From positions 1 through 5,985 of the forward strand of contig CAJULU010000098.1 of NCBI GenBank assembly GCA_910587575.1: a stretch of DNA of 5,985 nt. The letters are read 5' to 3'. Source of the stretch: an uncultured Dorea sp. GTDB taxonomy: Bacteria; Bacillota; Clostridia; Lachnospirales; Lachnospiraceae. A program made the translations under genes and the position numbers. Below are positions 1-4,398 of the stretch, in pieces. How positions within the stretch are numbered: position 1 is the stretch's first letter; the number at the start of each line of letters is the position of its first letter. Below the pieces are notes generated by a model. It saw only the letters and a list, made by a program, of their open reading frames with translations. It was not told the origin of the DNA and did no database searches.

Positions 1-100
1 AGAAAACAATGGATGTTTCCAGGTCTTCCCACAATGCAGCCAGATGTTCAGGATTGGATTGTGAATAGAAATAGACATCATCACAGCAGATATTTGCCAT
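1..100 (-). CDS. Start of a small protein, possibly Api92/YubB-like (partial)
   Basis: Only the first 33 codons are in the window; the gene runs off the left edge. The protein begins MANICCDDVYFYSQSNPEHL. A start of the form MAN-hydrophobic-C followed by a short strand is reminiscent of the Api92/YubB ferredoxin-like family, which is found on phages and mobile elements, but 33 residues are too few to be sure. The start is well supported: GGAGGTGG lies at 108-115, 7 nt before the ATG. That ATG overlaps the stop of the preceding gene as TAATG, so the two are probably translationally coupled. No function can be assigned beyond this family guess. Confidence 0.7.
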   Translation of the reverse strand, partial: MANICCDDVYFYSQSNPEHLAALWEDLETSIVF

Positions 101-435
101 TACTCATCCACCTCCGATTCCATATTCCAGCATGGATTATCTTTTATGTATTTCTCAATTTCATCAATGACAAGATCAAGGGTCACATTATAGGCAGTAT
201 TGGAATCTTCCATATCGTTATATAATTCATATGCCAGATCAAGAAGCTTTTTCTCCTCGGAAAGCGTTTGGTAAGGAAGGTTGCATAAGCCGATTCCTTC
301 CTTTTTACGTTCCCTGCAGCGGCTGATAAAATCCATTTCCCAGTAAAGGCACTGCCGTATGCGGTAGATTTTCTCCATTTCCTGATCTGACAGGTGTGCA
401 GCTGTTTTCAGTTCCATATGTGTAGTCATAGTCAT
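100..435 (-). CDS. Hypothetical small acidic helical protein
   Basis: I do not recognise this protein of 111 residues. It appears wholly soluble, with no signal peptide or membrane segment. The composition is rich in E, D, K and L, with predicted helices around 'HLSDQEMEKIYRIRQCLYWE' and 'SEEKKLLDLAYELYNDMED', and an acidic tail ending ESEVDE. The start is chosen from AAAAGGAG at 440-447. ATG 433-435 lies 4 nt after it and ATG 427-429 lies 10 nt after it, so the second is an equally possible start. An in-frame ATG at 484-486 has no ribosome binding site and would add a lysine/arginine-rich stretch that is really the binding-site region read as protein. The stop overlaps the next gene's start (TAATG), which supports an operon. 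Confidence 0.72.
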   Translation of the reverse strand: MTMTTHMELKTAAHLSDQEMEKIYRIRQCLYWEMDFISRCRERKKEGIGLCNLPYQTLSEEKKLLDLAYELYNDMEDSNTAYNVTLDLVIDEIEKYIKDNPCWNMESEVDE

Positions 436-532
436 TCTTCTCCTTTTCTTCTTTGGGTGGTTCATCGCCTGGATGAATCCTTGCATTTGGATAAAATAAA
501 AATTTCCACTGAAGATCTAACTCTTGATTCTC

Positions 533-715
533 TCAGATTCCATCTCTGCAGATTTGTCTCGTCAAGGTATTATAGGTGACAGGTTCCGCATCCGGATTGT
601 CCAGGTCAAACACCAGACAGGTTTTCAGGTCGATGTATGGCCATAAGGCACCTTCAATTTTCCGCCGAAGCTCCAATGCCATCTGATAAAGCTGTTCAAC
701 AGTAGGTGTATTCAT
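533..715 (-). CDS. Hypothetical protein overlapping the sigma-like gene
   Basis: This is an unrecognised protein of 60 residues if it starts at the ATG of 713-715 (MNTPTVEQLYQMALELRRKI). An in-frame ATG at 728-730 would add five residues. The first half looks helical and the second half contains 'ALWPYIDLKTCLVFDLDN', a plausible strand-turn-strand. It overlaps the 3' end of the sigma-like gene by 20 nt (35 nt from the upstream ATG). No clear Shine-Dalgarno sequence precedes either ATG, so translation would depend on coupling. It could instead be what remains of the original 3' part of the upstream gene, but the sequence does not resemble sigma region 4. It is read mainly because it is an open, coding-like frame in the same direction inside a compact operon. 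Confidence 0.5.
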   Translation of the reverse strand: MNTPTVEQLYQMALELRRKIEGALWPYIDLKTCLVFDLDNPDAEPVTYNTLTRQICRDGI

Positions 716-941
716 TGATGAGGCAGTCATTCATGTTGAACCATGCAATGGTACTGAAGGCATAGTCAGCTAATCTGGGGTTCTCCAGATATTCCTGTAC
801 GGCTAACAGATAGCCAAAGATGACGATATCATAAAATTCCTCCACATCCAGCCTCTTTCTGGAGAGAAAGCAGTCTACGATCTGATGGTTCTGCTCTGCA
901 AATCTTTGCTGTTCTGGGGTTAATCGATGTATTTTTTTCAT
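696..941 (-). CDS. Short sigma-70 region 2-like protein, probably truncated
   Basis: This 81-residue protein resembles region 2 of a group of small sigma-70-like regulators seen in Clostridia accessory DNA. After an N-terminal LTPEQQRFAEQNHQIVDCFL helix comes 'EEFYDIVIFGYLLAVQEYL', equivalent to the core-binding helix (D-x-V-x-x-G-x-L-x-A-V), and then 'YAFSTIAWFNM', the FSTIAW segment of region 2.3/2.4. From family knowledge, such proteins usually continue into region 4, the -35-binding helix-turn-helix. This one stops at NEYTYC, so it has no region 4. The start is ATG 939-941 with AAAGGA about 10 nt upstream; an earlier in-frame ATG at 996-998 lacks a binding site. The next gene overlaps its end. 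If active it may regulate the element; it may equally be a decayed copy. Confidence 0.66.
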   Translation of the reverse strand: MKKIHRLTPEQQRFAEQNHQIVDCFLSRKRLDVEEFYDIVIFGYLLAVQEYLENPRLADYAFSTIAWFNMNDCLINEYTYC

Positions 942-1029
942 GGTATTTTTATCCTTTCTTTTAAATAAATGAGATTGTTTTTCGCTAATTAAATTCACGT
1001 GCGATTGTGGCTGCCATTAACCTTGCACT

Positions 1030-1047
1030 GCCCAGTAATCTCTGGGC
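1030..1047 (-). other. Perfect 6-bp hairpin between genes
   Basis: GCCCAG and CTGGGC pair with a 6-nt loop in the gap between the orphan frame ending at 1070 and the sigma-like gene. No T-run follows on either strand, so it is probably not an intrinsic terminator. An mRNA-processing or stabilising hairpin is possible, and chance is not excluded. Confidence 0.4.
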
Positions 1048-1069
1048 GGGAAATGCTGGAAGGTATCTT

Positions 1070-1243
1070 TTATTTCCGGGTGTTATTGGCATAAATAAAT
1101 ATTTCCCCAGCTTCATTGATATAAAGCTTCTGGTGCCCTCGTGCCTGCAGGTCTCCGATCAGTTCCGTCAGTAACGGCTTCCCGATGAGGGAATACCAGG
1201 ATTCCGGATCTATATGGACGGGAGGTTCTGCTGGATTTCTGGA
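1070..1243 (-). pseudogene. Frameshifted C-terminal remnant of the two-TM gene
   Basis: An open frame of 57 codons, stop to stop, has no ATG, GTG or TTG start. Its translation has the character of a real domain: 'IDPESWYSLIGKPLLTELIG', then 'GHQKLYINEAGEIFIYANN', ending TRK. It lies in the -1 frame relative to the two-TM gene and overlaps that gene's last 34 nt. The two-TM protein breaks off in a proline-rich linker just where this frame opens. The simplest reading is that one indel between about 1210 and 1243 split a longer protein of roughly 225-235 residues. No standard slippery heptamer was seen in the overlap, so programmed frameshifting is less likely. It could instead be an independent gene with an unusual start codon. 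Confidence 0.55.
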
Positions 1244-1779
1244 TTACCAGGTGTAGGACTGTCCGGATTCTTCCTTCCCGGGTTGGGTGTGAAATCTGTA
1301 ATAGTCATCATGAAGAGCTTCAGATGCCCGTACCGGTCCAGGGAAATATCCGTGAAGTTATAATCTCCCGTATGGAAGATCCTAATGCGTATGATCTCAC
1401 AATTCAGCAGGGCCTCCGCTCTGATAGGGCGGGTATATTCCCATGACGCATCCGGGAAAGCTGCTTTGATCTTATCGGTGATCTGGTAACTGATCTGTCG
1501 GATCAACAGCGTTTCCATGTCAAAGACAGGGCTTTTCTGCCGGTTTTTCCTACGTTTCTGCATGTGTGAGAGAGTGTCTTTAAAAAAGGCTGGAACTGAG
1601 ATATGCGGCAGCATGGGGATCAGAAGGAAAAGAAGGCTTCCTGTGATTCCGGCGATTGCGATGCCGGCAATGACAGTCCGGTTTATTTGTTCCGGAGTAA
1701 AGAGCAGGGCCAGGAATAAAATTAGGGCGGCTGCTCTTATAATCTTGATACTGTTGTGCTCTGTTTTTCTTGTTTTCAT
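1210..1779 (-). CDS. Membrane protein with two N-terminal TM segments
   Basis: This 189-residue protein has a basic N-terminus (MKTRKTEHNS), two hydrophobic segments at about residues 12-28 and 36-56 separated by a short PEQINRT turn, and then a cytoplasmic part of about 130 residues. A basic KRRKNRQK stretch follows the second segment. The soluble part contains a mixed alpha/beta region around 'SWEYTRPIRAEALLNCEI' and 'YGHLKLFMMTITDF', then a Pro/Asn-rich linker and an abrupt stop. I do not recognise the family. The start is ATG 1777-1779 with AAAGGA about 8 nt upstream. A GTG at 1840-1842 also follows AAAGGA, but both sit in a terminator stem, so it is rejected. The gene lies downstream of the ssb terminator, and its C-terminus seems to continue in another frame. 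Confidence 0.72.
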   Translation of the reverse strand: MKTRKTEHNSIKIIRAAALILFLALLFTPEQINRTVIAGIAIAGITGSLLFLLIPMLPHISVPAFFKDTLSHMQKRRKNRQKSPVFDMETLLIRQISYQITDKIKAAFPDASWEYTRPIRAEALLNCEIIRIRIFHTGDYNFTDISLDRYGHLKLFMMTITDFTPNPGRKNPDSPTPGNPEIQQNLPSI

Positions 1780-1808
1780 TTGGGATTCCTTTCTTTGAAA
1801 TTTAGTGT

Positions 1809-1853
1809 AAAAAAAAGGAACTGCAGCATTCGGATTGGACACGCAATTCCTTT
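1809..1853 (-). terminator. Intrinsic terminator after ssb
   Basis: An 11-bp stem pairs 1814-1824 with 1843-1853 (AAAGGAATTGC with GCAGTTCCTTT on the minus strand, one G-U pair), with an 18-nt loop. It is followed on the minus strand by eight T residues (1809-1816). It sits between ssb and the two-TM gene and would end or reduce ssb transcripts. On the plus strand the same stem is followed by only a broken T-run, so activity there would be weaker. Since no promoter is evident between it and the next gene, partial read-through seems likely. Confidence 0.75.
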
Positions 1854-1913
1854 CTTTTAGTGATTCGCGGAAGCGGCCGCTGTTGGCCGACTCCGTAACT
1901 GGTGATTCTGAAG

Positions 1914-2822
1914 TTATGCAGTAAAGGGAAGCTGTGAAGCCATGCCTTCCGGGATGTTGGTAAACCCGTCTCCGGCAAAACCGCCCTGCTGTTGGCCATA
2001 CTGGGTGTTTCTGTCCTGCTGCTGGTACATCTGGTTTCCAACGGATCTATTCTGCGCAGGGGCATTTGCCTGGTAAGAACCGCCTTGCGGGGCTCCTCCG
2101 TTCGCAGGCTGCGAACCGTTGCCCATGTTACTGCTTCCATTCGGATAGCTGCCGCCGGCAGTACCATTCCCGTTATTCGGATAGTTGGCACCTGCATTTC
2201 CGTTACCAGCATTGGAATAATTCCCATTCGCATTGCCATTGCCGCCATTTGGATAGCTGCCTCCACCGGAGGGATTGCTGCCGCCCGGATAGTTTCCGTT
2301 TCCGACAGCATTTCCATTGGCAGGATATGTGCCTCCCTGTGCAGCACCGGCAGGATTCTGATAGCCGCCGTTTTGCGGACCTGAAGTTTGATATCCTCCG
2401 GCTCCCGGCGTAGCCGCACCTCCGTTGTATGGCGGTGCGCCTGCCTGGTTTCCGCCTGCCTCTCCTTCTGACTTGTTGGAAAGACAGAACTGCCAGTCCC
2501 GTACATTGATCTTGGCGCCGGAACCGGTCTGGCCTGCTCTCTGTCCCTGACTGTAAACAAAGGGATGGAGTTCAAGATCTCCATAGATATACAGACAGGT
2601 TCCTTTCTTGACTCCTGCCTTCGAGAGCCGTTCTGCCAGATGCTTGTTCAGATAGCACTGATAGAAAACAGATTCATACGGATTATCCGGGTTATTCTGT
2701 GCGTTCTGGCTTCTTTGTGAGGTGGCAAGGTCTAAAGAGATGTACTCCGTACCGTTGTTCCTCCCCTGCTGCATGACGGGATCCTTGGTGACCCTTCCCA
2801 TGAGATGAATGATTACTGACAT
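1914..2822 (-). CDS. ssb: Single-stranded DNA-binding protein with a long Gly/Asn-rich tail
   Basis: This 302-residue SSB-family protein is predicted to coat single-stranded DNA during replication or conjugative transfer. Residues 1-115 form the OB fold. It opens SVIIHLMGRVTKDPVM, the usual strand 1 with GR-x-x-x-DP, followed by 'YISLDLATSQR', the F/Y-x-C-Y-type strand 'SVFYQCYLNK', and 'GTCLYIYGDLEL', the usual '(V)-x-G-x-L' strand. Residues 120-302 are disordered and very rich in G, N, Y, P and Q. Chromosomal SSBs are usually about 150-180 residues, so the tail is unusually long. The extreme C-terminus ends ASQLPFTA: the LPF of the protein-interaction tip is there, but the acidic run before it is missing and two residues follow. 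The start has AAAGGAG at 2830-2836. It is the first gene after the leader and terminator. It is probably an element-encoded paralogue. Confidence 0.9.
   Translation of the reverse strand: MSVIIHLMGRVTKDPVMQQGRNNGTEYISLDLATSQRSQNAQNNPDNPYESVFYQCYLNKHLAERLSKAGVKKGTCLYIYGDLELHPFVYSQGQRAGQTGSGAKINVRDWQFCLSNKSEGEAGGNQAGAPPYNGGAATPGAGGYQTSGPQNGGYQNPAGAAQGGTYPANGNAVGNGNYPGGSNPSGGGSYPNGGNGNANGNYSNAGNGNAGANYPNNGNGTAGGSYPNGSSNMGNGSQPANGGAPQGGSYQANAPAQNRSVGNQMYQQQDRNTQYGQQQGGFAGDGFTNIPEGMASQLPFTA
2070..2450 (-). repeat. Degenerate 11-13-residue repeats in the SSB tail
   Basis: The tail of SSB carries about nine imperfect copies of a unit like G-[GN]-x-Y-P-x-[GN]-G-N-x, for example GGSYPNGSSN, GANYPNNGNG, GNYSNAGNGN, GGSYPNGGNG, GNYPGGSNPS and GTYPANGNAV. 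Tyrosines recur every 11-15 residues. At DNA level the copies have diverged. Such Gly/Asn/Tyr-rich linkers are known in SSBs as flexible, sometimes condensate-forming regions; that role here is inference. Confidence 0.7.
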
Positions 2823-2877
2823 ATAATTTCTCCTTTCTAACCTCTGGGCGTTGAAATAATAAAAATAGGTAAAAGAA

Positions 2878-2904
2878 TAGGAAATCCAAGATTCAGATTT
2901 CCTA
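2878..2904 (-). other. Second leader hairpin just downstream of the terminator
   Basis: A perfect 9-bp inverted repeat (TAGGAAATC and GATTTCCTA) with a 9-nt loop lies immediately after the T-run of the leader terminator and before the ssb ribosome binding site. On the minus strand it is followed by TTCTTTTA, so it could be a weak tandem terminator. Its GATTTCC arm could alternatively pair with a GGAAATC at 2959-2965 just before the terminator, which would be a competing fold. Confidence 0.55.
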
Positions 2905-2908
2905 AAAT

Positions 2909-2958
2909 AAAAAAAGAGCCATTAAATGACCGCAGGGTGCAGCTATCCTAATGACTCT
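2909..2958 (-). terminator. Leader terminator (attenuator candidate) upstream of ssb
   Basis: On the minus strand AGAGTCATTA (2949-2958) pairs with TAATGGCTCT (2915-2924) over 10 bp with one G-U pair. Inside lies a 5-bp stem CTGCA/TGCGG with a CCC loop. A run of seven T (2909-2915) follows directly. It lies between the promoter and the ssb start, inside the 5' leader, so it should stop transcription before ssb unless overridden. That is the arrangement of an attenuator. What overrides it cannot be read from the sequence; translation of the leader frame is one possibility. Confidence 0.78.
2919..2946. repeat. 28-nt repeat, copy 1 (inside the leader terminator)
   Basis: This block (CCATTAAATGACCGCAGGGT, then GCAGCTAT) matches 5378-5405 at 24 of 28 positions in the same orientation. 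Two of the four differences fall in the small inner stem, whose likely ancestral form is CCGCA/TGCGG. In this copy the block forms the 3' arm and apical part of the leader terminator. An exact 14-nt match (2949-2962 with 5527-5540) follows 2 nt after this copy and 121 nt after the other. Confidence 0.7.
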
Positions 2959-3040
2959 GATTTCCAAACTTAAACTCGCATGTGCTCTGGAGGAATGATC
3001 CAGACTCCCGATGCGTGATAACACAAAAACTTAAATACAT
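2948..3040 (-). CDS. Possible 30-residue leader peptide ending in the terminator stem
   Basis: ATG at 3038-3040 opens a 30-codon frame ending TAG at 2948-2950. It begins MYLSFCVITHRESG and ends STCEFKFGNQSH. Its last codons lie on the 5' arm of the leader terminator, so a ribosome reaching the stop would mask that arm and could favour read-through into ssb. That is the logic of translation-coupled attenuation. The weak point is the start: the predicted promoter puts the transcript's 5' end almost at this ATG, so there is no ribosome binding site and translation would have to be leaderless. A chance frame through a structured leader RNA is a fair alternative. Confidence 0.33.
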   Translation of the reverse strand: MYLSFCVITHRESGSFLQSTCEFKFGNQSH

Positions 3041-3044
3041 GATT

Positions 3045-3073
3045 ATAATAGCACAATATATAGCAATAGTCAA
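3045..3073 (-). promoter_or_regulatory. Sigma-A-type promoter for the ssb leader/operon
   Basis: On the minus strand TTGACT (3068-3073) and TATTAT (3045-3050) are separated by 17 nt. The -10 is preceded by TGC, an extended -10 feature. An overlapping TATAAT (3042-3047) would give a 20-nt spacer and is less likely. Transcription should start near 3038. It is divergent from the toxin-antitoxin promoter about 100 bp away. Confidence 0.72.
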
Positions 3074-3083
3074 TGAAATAAAT

Positions 3084-3095
3084 TCTATATATAGA
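3084..3095. repeat. 12-bp AT-rich palindrome between divergent promoters
   Basis: TCTATATATAGA is a perfect palindrome about 10 bp upstream of the ssb-operon -35 box and about 50 bp upstream of the toxin-antitoxin -35. It could be a regulator site or simply AT-rich intergenic DNA. Nothing else distinguishes the two. Confidence 0.35.
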
Positions 3096-3132
3096 TTTTT
3101 GGATTAACCAAAGAGTAAAATATGATAATTTC

Positions 3133-3158
3133 GAACGATTTTATTGTTGGAATCGTTC
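3133..3158. promoter_or_regulatory. Operator candidate over the toxin-antitoxin promoter
   Basis: GAACGATT (3133-3140) and AATCGTTC (3151-3158) form a perfect 8-bp inverted repeat with a 10-nt spacer, one site per roughly two helical turns. It spans the -35 and part of the spacer of the antitoxin promoter. Phd/YefM antitoxins are known to repress their own operons by binding such inverted repeats, so this is the natural candidate site. Confidence 0.7.
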
Positions 3159-3172
3159 AAATAGGATATAAT
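3144..3172 (+). promoter_or_regulatory. Toxin-antitoxin promoter
   Basis: A perfect TATAAT (3167-3172) lies 17 nt downstream of TTGTTG (3144-3149), a weak -35. The start of transcription would be near 3179, about 25 nt before the antitoxin ATG. The inverted repeat at 3133-3158 overlaps the -35. Confidence 0.66.
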
Positions 3173-3204
3173 AAGAGTAACACGAAATGAAGGAGGGATT
3201 CACA

Positions 3205-3420
3205 ATGTCTATTACGGCTACAGAATTAAAGCTTAATCTTGGCAAGTATCTGCTTCTTGCAGAAAAAGAAGATGTTTTTATTACAAAGAACGGAAAAGTA
3301 GTTGCAAAACTGACGAATCCATTTCAAGACAGGGTCAGCATGGCACAGTCATTATTTGGCAGCGTACCTGCTGAAATGACACTTGAAGAAGCTCAGGAAG
3401 AAAGGCGAAATAAAATATGA
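3205..3420 (+). CDS. Phd/YefM-type antitoxin
   Basis: This 71-residue antitoxin of a type II toxin-antitoxin pair is predicted to bind and neutralise the PIN toxin encoded next and to repress the operon. The N-terminal MSITATELKLNLGKYL (residues 1-16) matches the family's 'S-x-T/S-E-x-x-x-x-L-x-x-x-L' helix. 'DVFITKNGKVVAKL' (residues 23-36) is the typical strand pair 'I-T-x-N-G-x-x-V-A-x-L'. The C-terminal part (residues 45-71, acidic then basic) is the usual toxin-wrapping region. The start is the ATG at 3205 with AAGGAGGG (3190-3197) 7 nt before it. An upstream in-frame ATG at 3187 lies in the binding site itself and is rejected. The stop overlaps the toxin start as ATGA. Confidence 0.88.
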   Translation: MSITATELKLNLGKYLLLAEKEDVFITKNGKVVAKLTNPFQDRVSMAQSLFGSVPAEMTLEEAQEERRNKI

Positions 3421-3830
3421 GAGCATTGATAGATACCTGTATTGTGATTGATGTATTGCAGAGCCGGGAGCCTTTCTTTAAGGAGGCCCAGGAGATATTT
3501 CTGGGAGCGGCAAATAAGCAGTTTGAAGGATTCCTGACTGCTAAATCTGTTACTGATATTTACTATCTCACACATAGATGTACACATAGCGATAAAGAAA
3601 CCAGACAAATTCTAAACAAGCTGTTTTGCCTGTTTGGATTATTGGATACGGCTGGAATGGACTGCCGTAAGGCAGTATCGTCCAATCTTTCGGATTTTGA
3701 AGATGCAGTTATGACAGAATCTGCAATCCGTGAGGAGATGGACTGTATTGTTACAAGAAACCTTGACGACTATAAAAAGGCAGCTCTGCCAGTATATAGC
3801 CTTGAAGAATTTCTGTTAAACATGAAATAA
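3417..3830 (+). CDS. PIN-domain toxin (VapC-like ribonuclease)
   Basis: This 137-residue PIN-domain protein is predicted to be a magnesium-dependent ribonuclease toxin that cleaves RNA when its antitoxin is lost. The conserved acidic positions are visible: D6 in 'ALIDTCIVIDVL', D47 in 'SVTDIYYL', D96 in 'DFEDAVM', and D117 after 'DCIVTRN'. The spacing and the '(D)-x-I-V-T-R-N' strand are typical of the PIN_3-like subgroup common in Firmicutes. The length is normal and nothing is missing, so it should be active. It overlaps the antitoxin gene by 4 nt (ATGA), which implies coupled translation, with only a weak AAAGG upstream. The exact RNA target cannot be told from sequence. Confidence 0.88.
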   Translation: MRALIDTCIVIDVLQSREPFFKEAQEIFLGAANKQFEGFLTAKSVTDIYYLTHRCTHSDKETRQILNKLFCLFGLLDTAGMDCRKAVSSNLSDFEDAVMTESAIREEMDCIVTRNLDDYKKAALPVYSLEEFLLNMK

Positions 3831-3854
3831 ACCAGCGAAATTCTCTGTTTGGCT

Positions 3855-3876
3855 GTGTCCTGACTGGTGCAGGCAC
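3855..3876 (+). terminator. Weak hairpin after the toxin gene
   Basis: GTGTCCTG (3855-3862) can pair with CAGGCAC (3870-3876) if one T is bulged, giving a 7-bp stem with a 7-nt loop. Only TTTCGTT follows, so as an intrinsic terminator it is poor. It is listed because it sits just past the toxin stop. Confidence 0.25.
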
Positions 3877-3956
3877 TTTCGTTATGGTCATATGAAAAAT
3901 CAATACATGAAGTAGAAGAAATTGCAAGAGTGGAACTGGAATTCAAACAGTGGTGA
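3867..3956 (+). other. Short open frame, possible C-terminal gene remnant
   Basis: A 29-residue frame follows an in-frame stop at 3861-3863. It starts at best with GTG and contains 'SYEKSIHEVEEIARVELEFK', a strongly amphipathic helix, before ending QW. It has no ribosome binding site. The stop overlaps possible GTG starts of the following gene. The protein-like composition suggests the 3' end of a lost gene that once preceded the downstream gene, but 29 residues do not prove it. Confidence 0.3.
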
Positions 3957-3973
3957 TTGGGACACCGAAGCAT

Positions 3974-4372
3974 ATGGCAAGGAATTACCGGAAGCGGTTC
4001 CACGTTGATATCAATACAGCGCTTTCTGACCTTCAGGCGATAGGCGTGGAATTTACACAGGAGTATCTGGAGGCTTTAAAGCGTAGCGAGGAGGAACGGA
4101 TCCGGCAGAAACATGCGAAAAAGAGACAGAAGCTGATGGAAGAAGAAGCTCTTTTGTATGCAGATTCGGATGACAGGTTTGCCTTTATTGCAGGATATAC
4201 AAGTGGGGGCATGCCTTATGGAACGACATGGGAAGAGCTCGGACTGGAACCGTATGCTTCATATGAGCAGCTAATGGAGGCATATGCCAGTCTGGAAGGC
4301 ATAGGAGAAAAGGGTGATCATGATGATGCGGATAAGGGCGAAAAGGAATTATGTGAACTCTATTTTAAGTAA
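3974..4372 (+). CDS. Hypothetical protein with a charged coiled coil
   Basis: This is an unrecognised soluble protein of 132 residues. The N-terminal part contains 'NYRKRFHVDINTALSDLQAI', then a long charged helix at about residues 35-60 rich in E, K, R and Q ('LEALKRSEEERIRQKHAKKR'). The middle region has 'DRFAFIAGYTSGGMPYGTTW' followed by EELGL, a compact conserved-looking motif. The tail is acidic and low-complexity. The reading frame also opens at GTG 3950 and GTG 3953, which overlap the stop of the short frame before it. No strong ribosome binding site precedes any of these starts. ATG 3974 is chosen because MARNYRKRF looks like a natural beginning. The function is unknown. It is co-oriented with the next gene, 26 nt away. 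Confidence 0.65.
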   Translation: MARNYRKRFHVDINTALSDLQAIGVEFTQEYLEALKRSEEERIRQKHAKKRQKLMEEEALLYADSDDRFAFIAGYTSGGMPYGTTWEELGLEPYASYEQLMEAYASLEGIGEKGDHDDADKGEKELCELYFK

Positions 4373-4398
4373 TCAGGACAGGAAGGGCGGTTGAACAG

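Larger units (their letters stand above)
2823..3038 (-). ncRNA. Structured 5' leader of the ssb operon
   Basis: About 215 nt of leader lie between the predicted transcript start and the ssb ATG. In order it contains: a stem-loop with a perfect TCTGGA/TCCAGA 6-bp helix (2986-2991 with 2999-3004, 7-nt loop), an internal loop and a closing 5-bp CGCAT/ATGCG helix (2977-2981 with 3011-3015); the terminator; the second hairpin; and the ribosome binding site. I do not recognise a known riboswitch class. It is most simply an attenuation leader. Confidence 0.55.

Noticed and set aside
1780..1842. GTG start for the two-TM protein with AAAGGA upstream
   Set aside because: The GTG and its apparent binding site lie within an 11-bp terminator stem. 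The ATG at 1779 has its own AAAGGA.
1992..2413. Two plus-strand open frames opposite the SSB tail
   Set aside because: They have low-complexity His/Ser/Arg/Ile-rich translations that arise from reading the Gly/Asn repeat region on the other strand.
1802..2584. Long minus-strand open frame inside ssb
   Set aside because: It is an out-of-frame shadow of the repetitive SSB tail. The SSB frame has the binding site and a recognisable OB fold.
3393..4003. Minus-strand frames opposite the toxin gene
   Set aside because: They lie antisense to an intact PIN toxin, with no binding sites or recognisable content.
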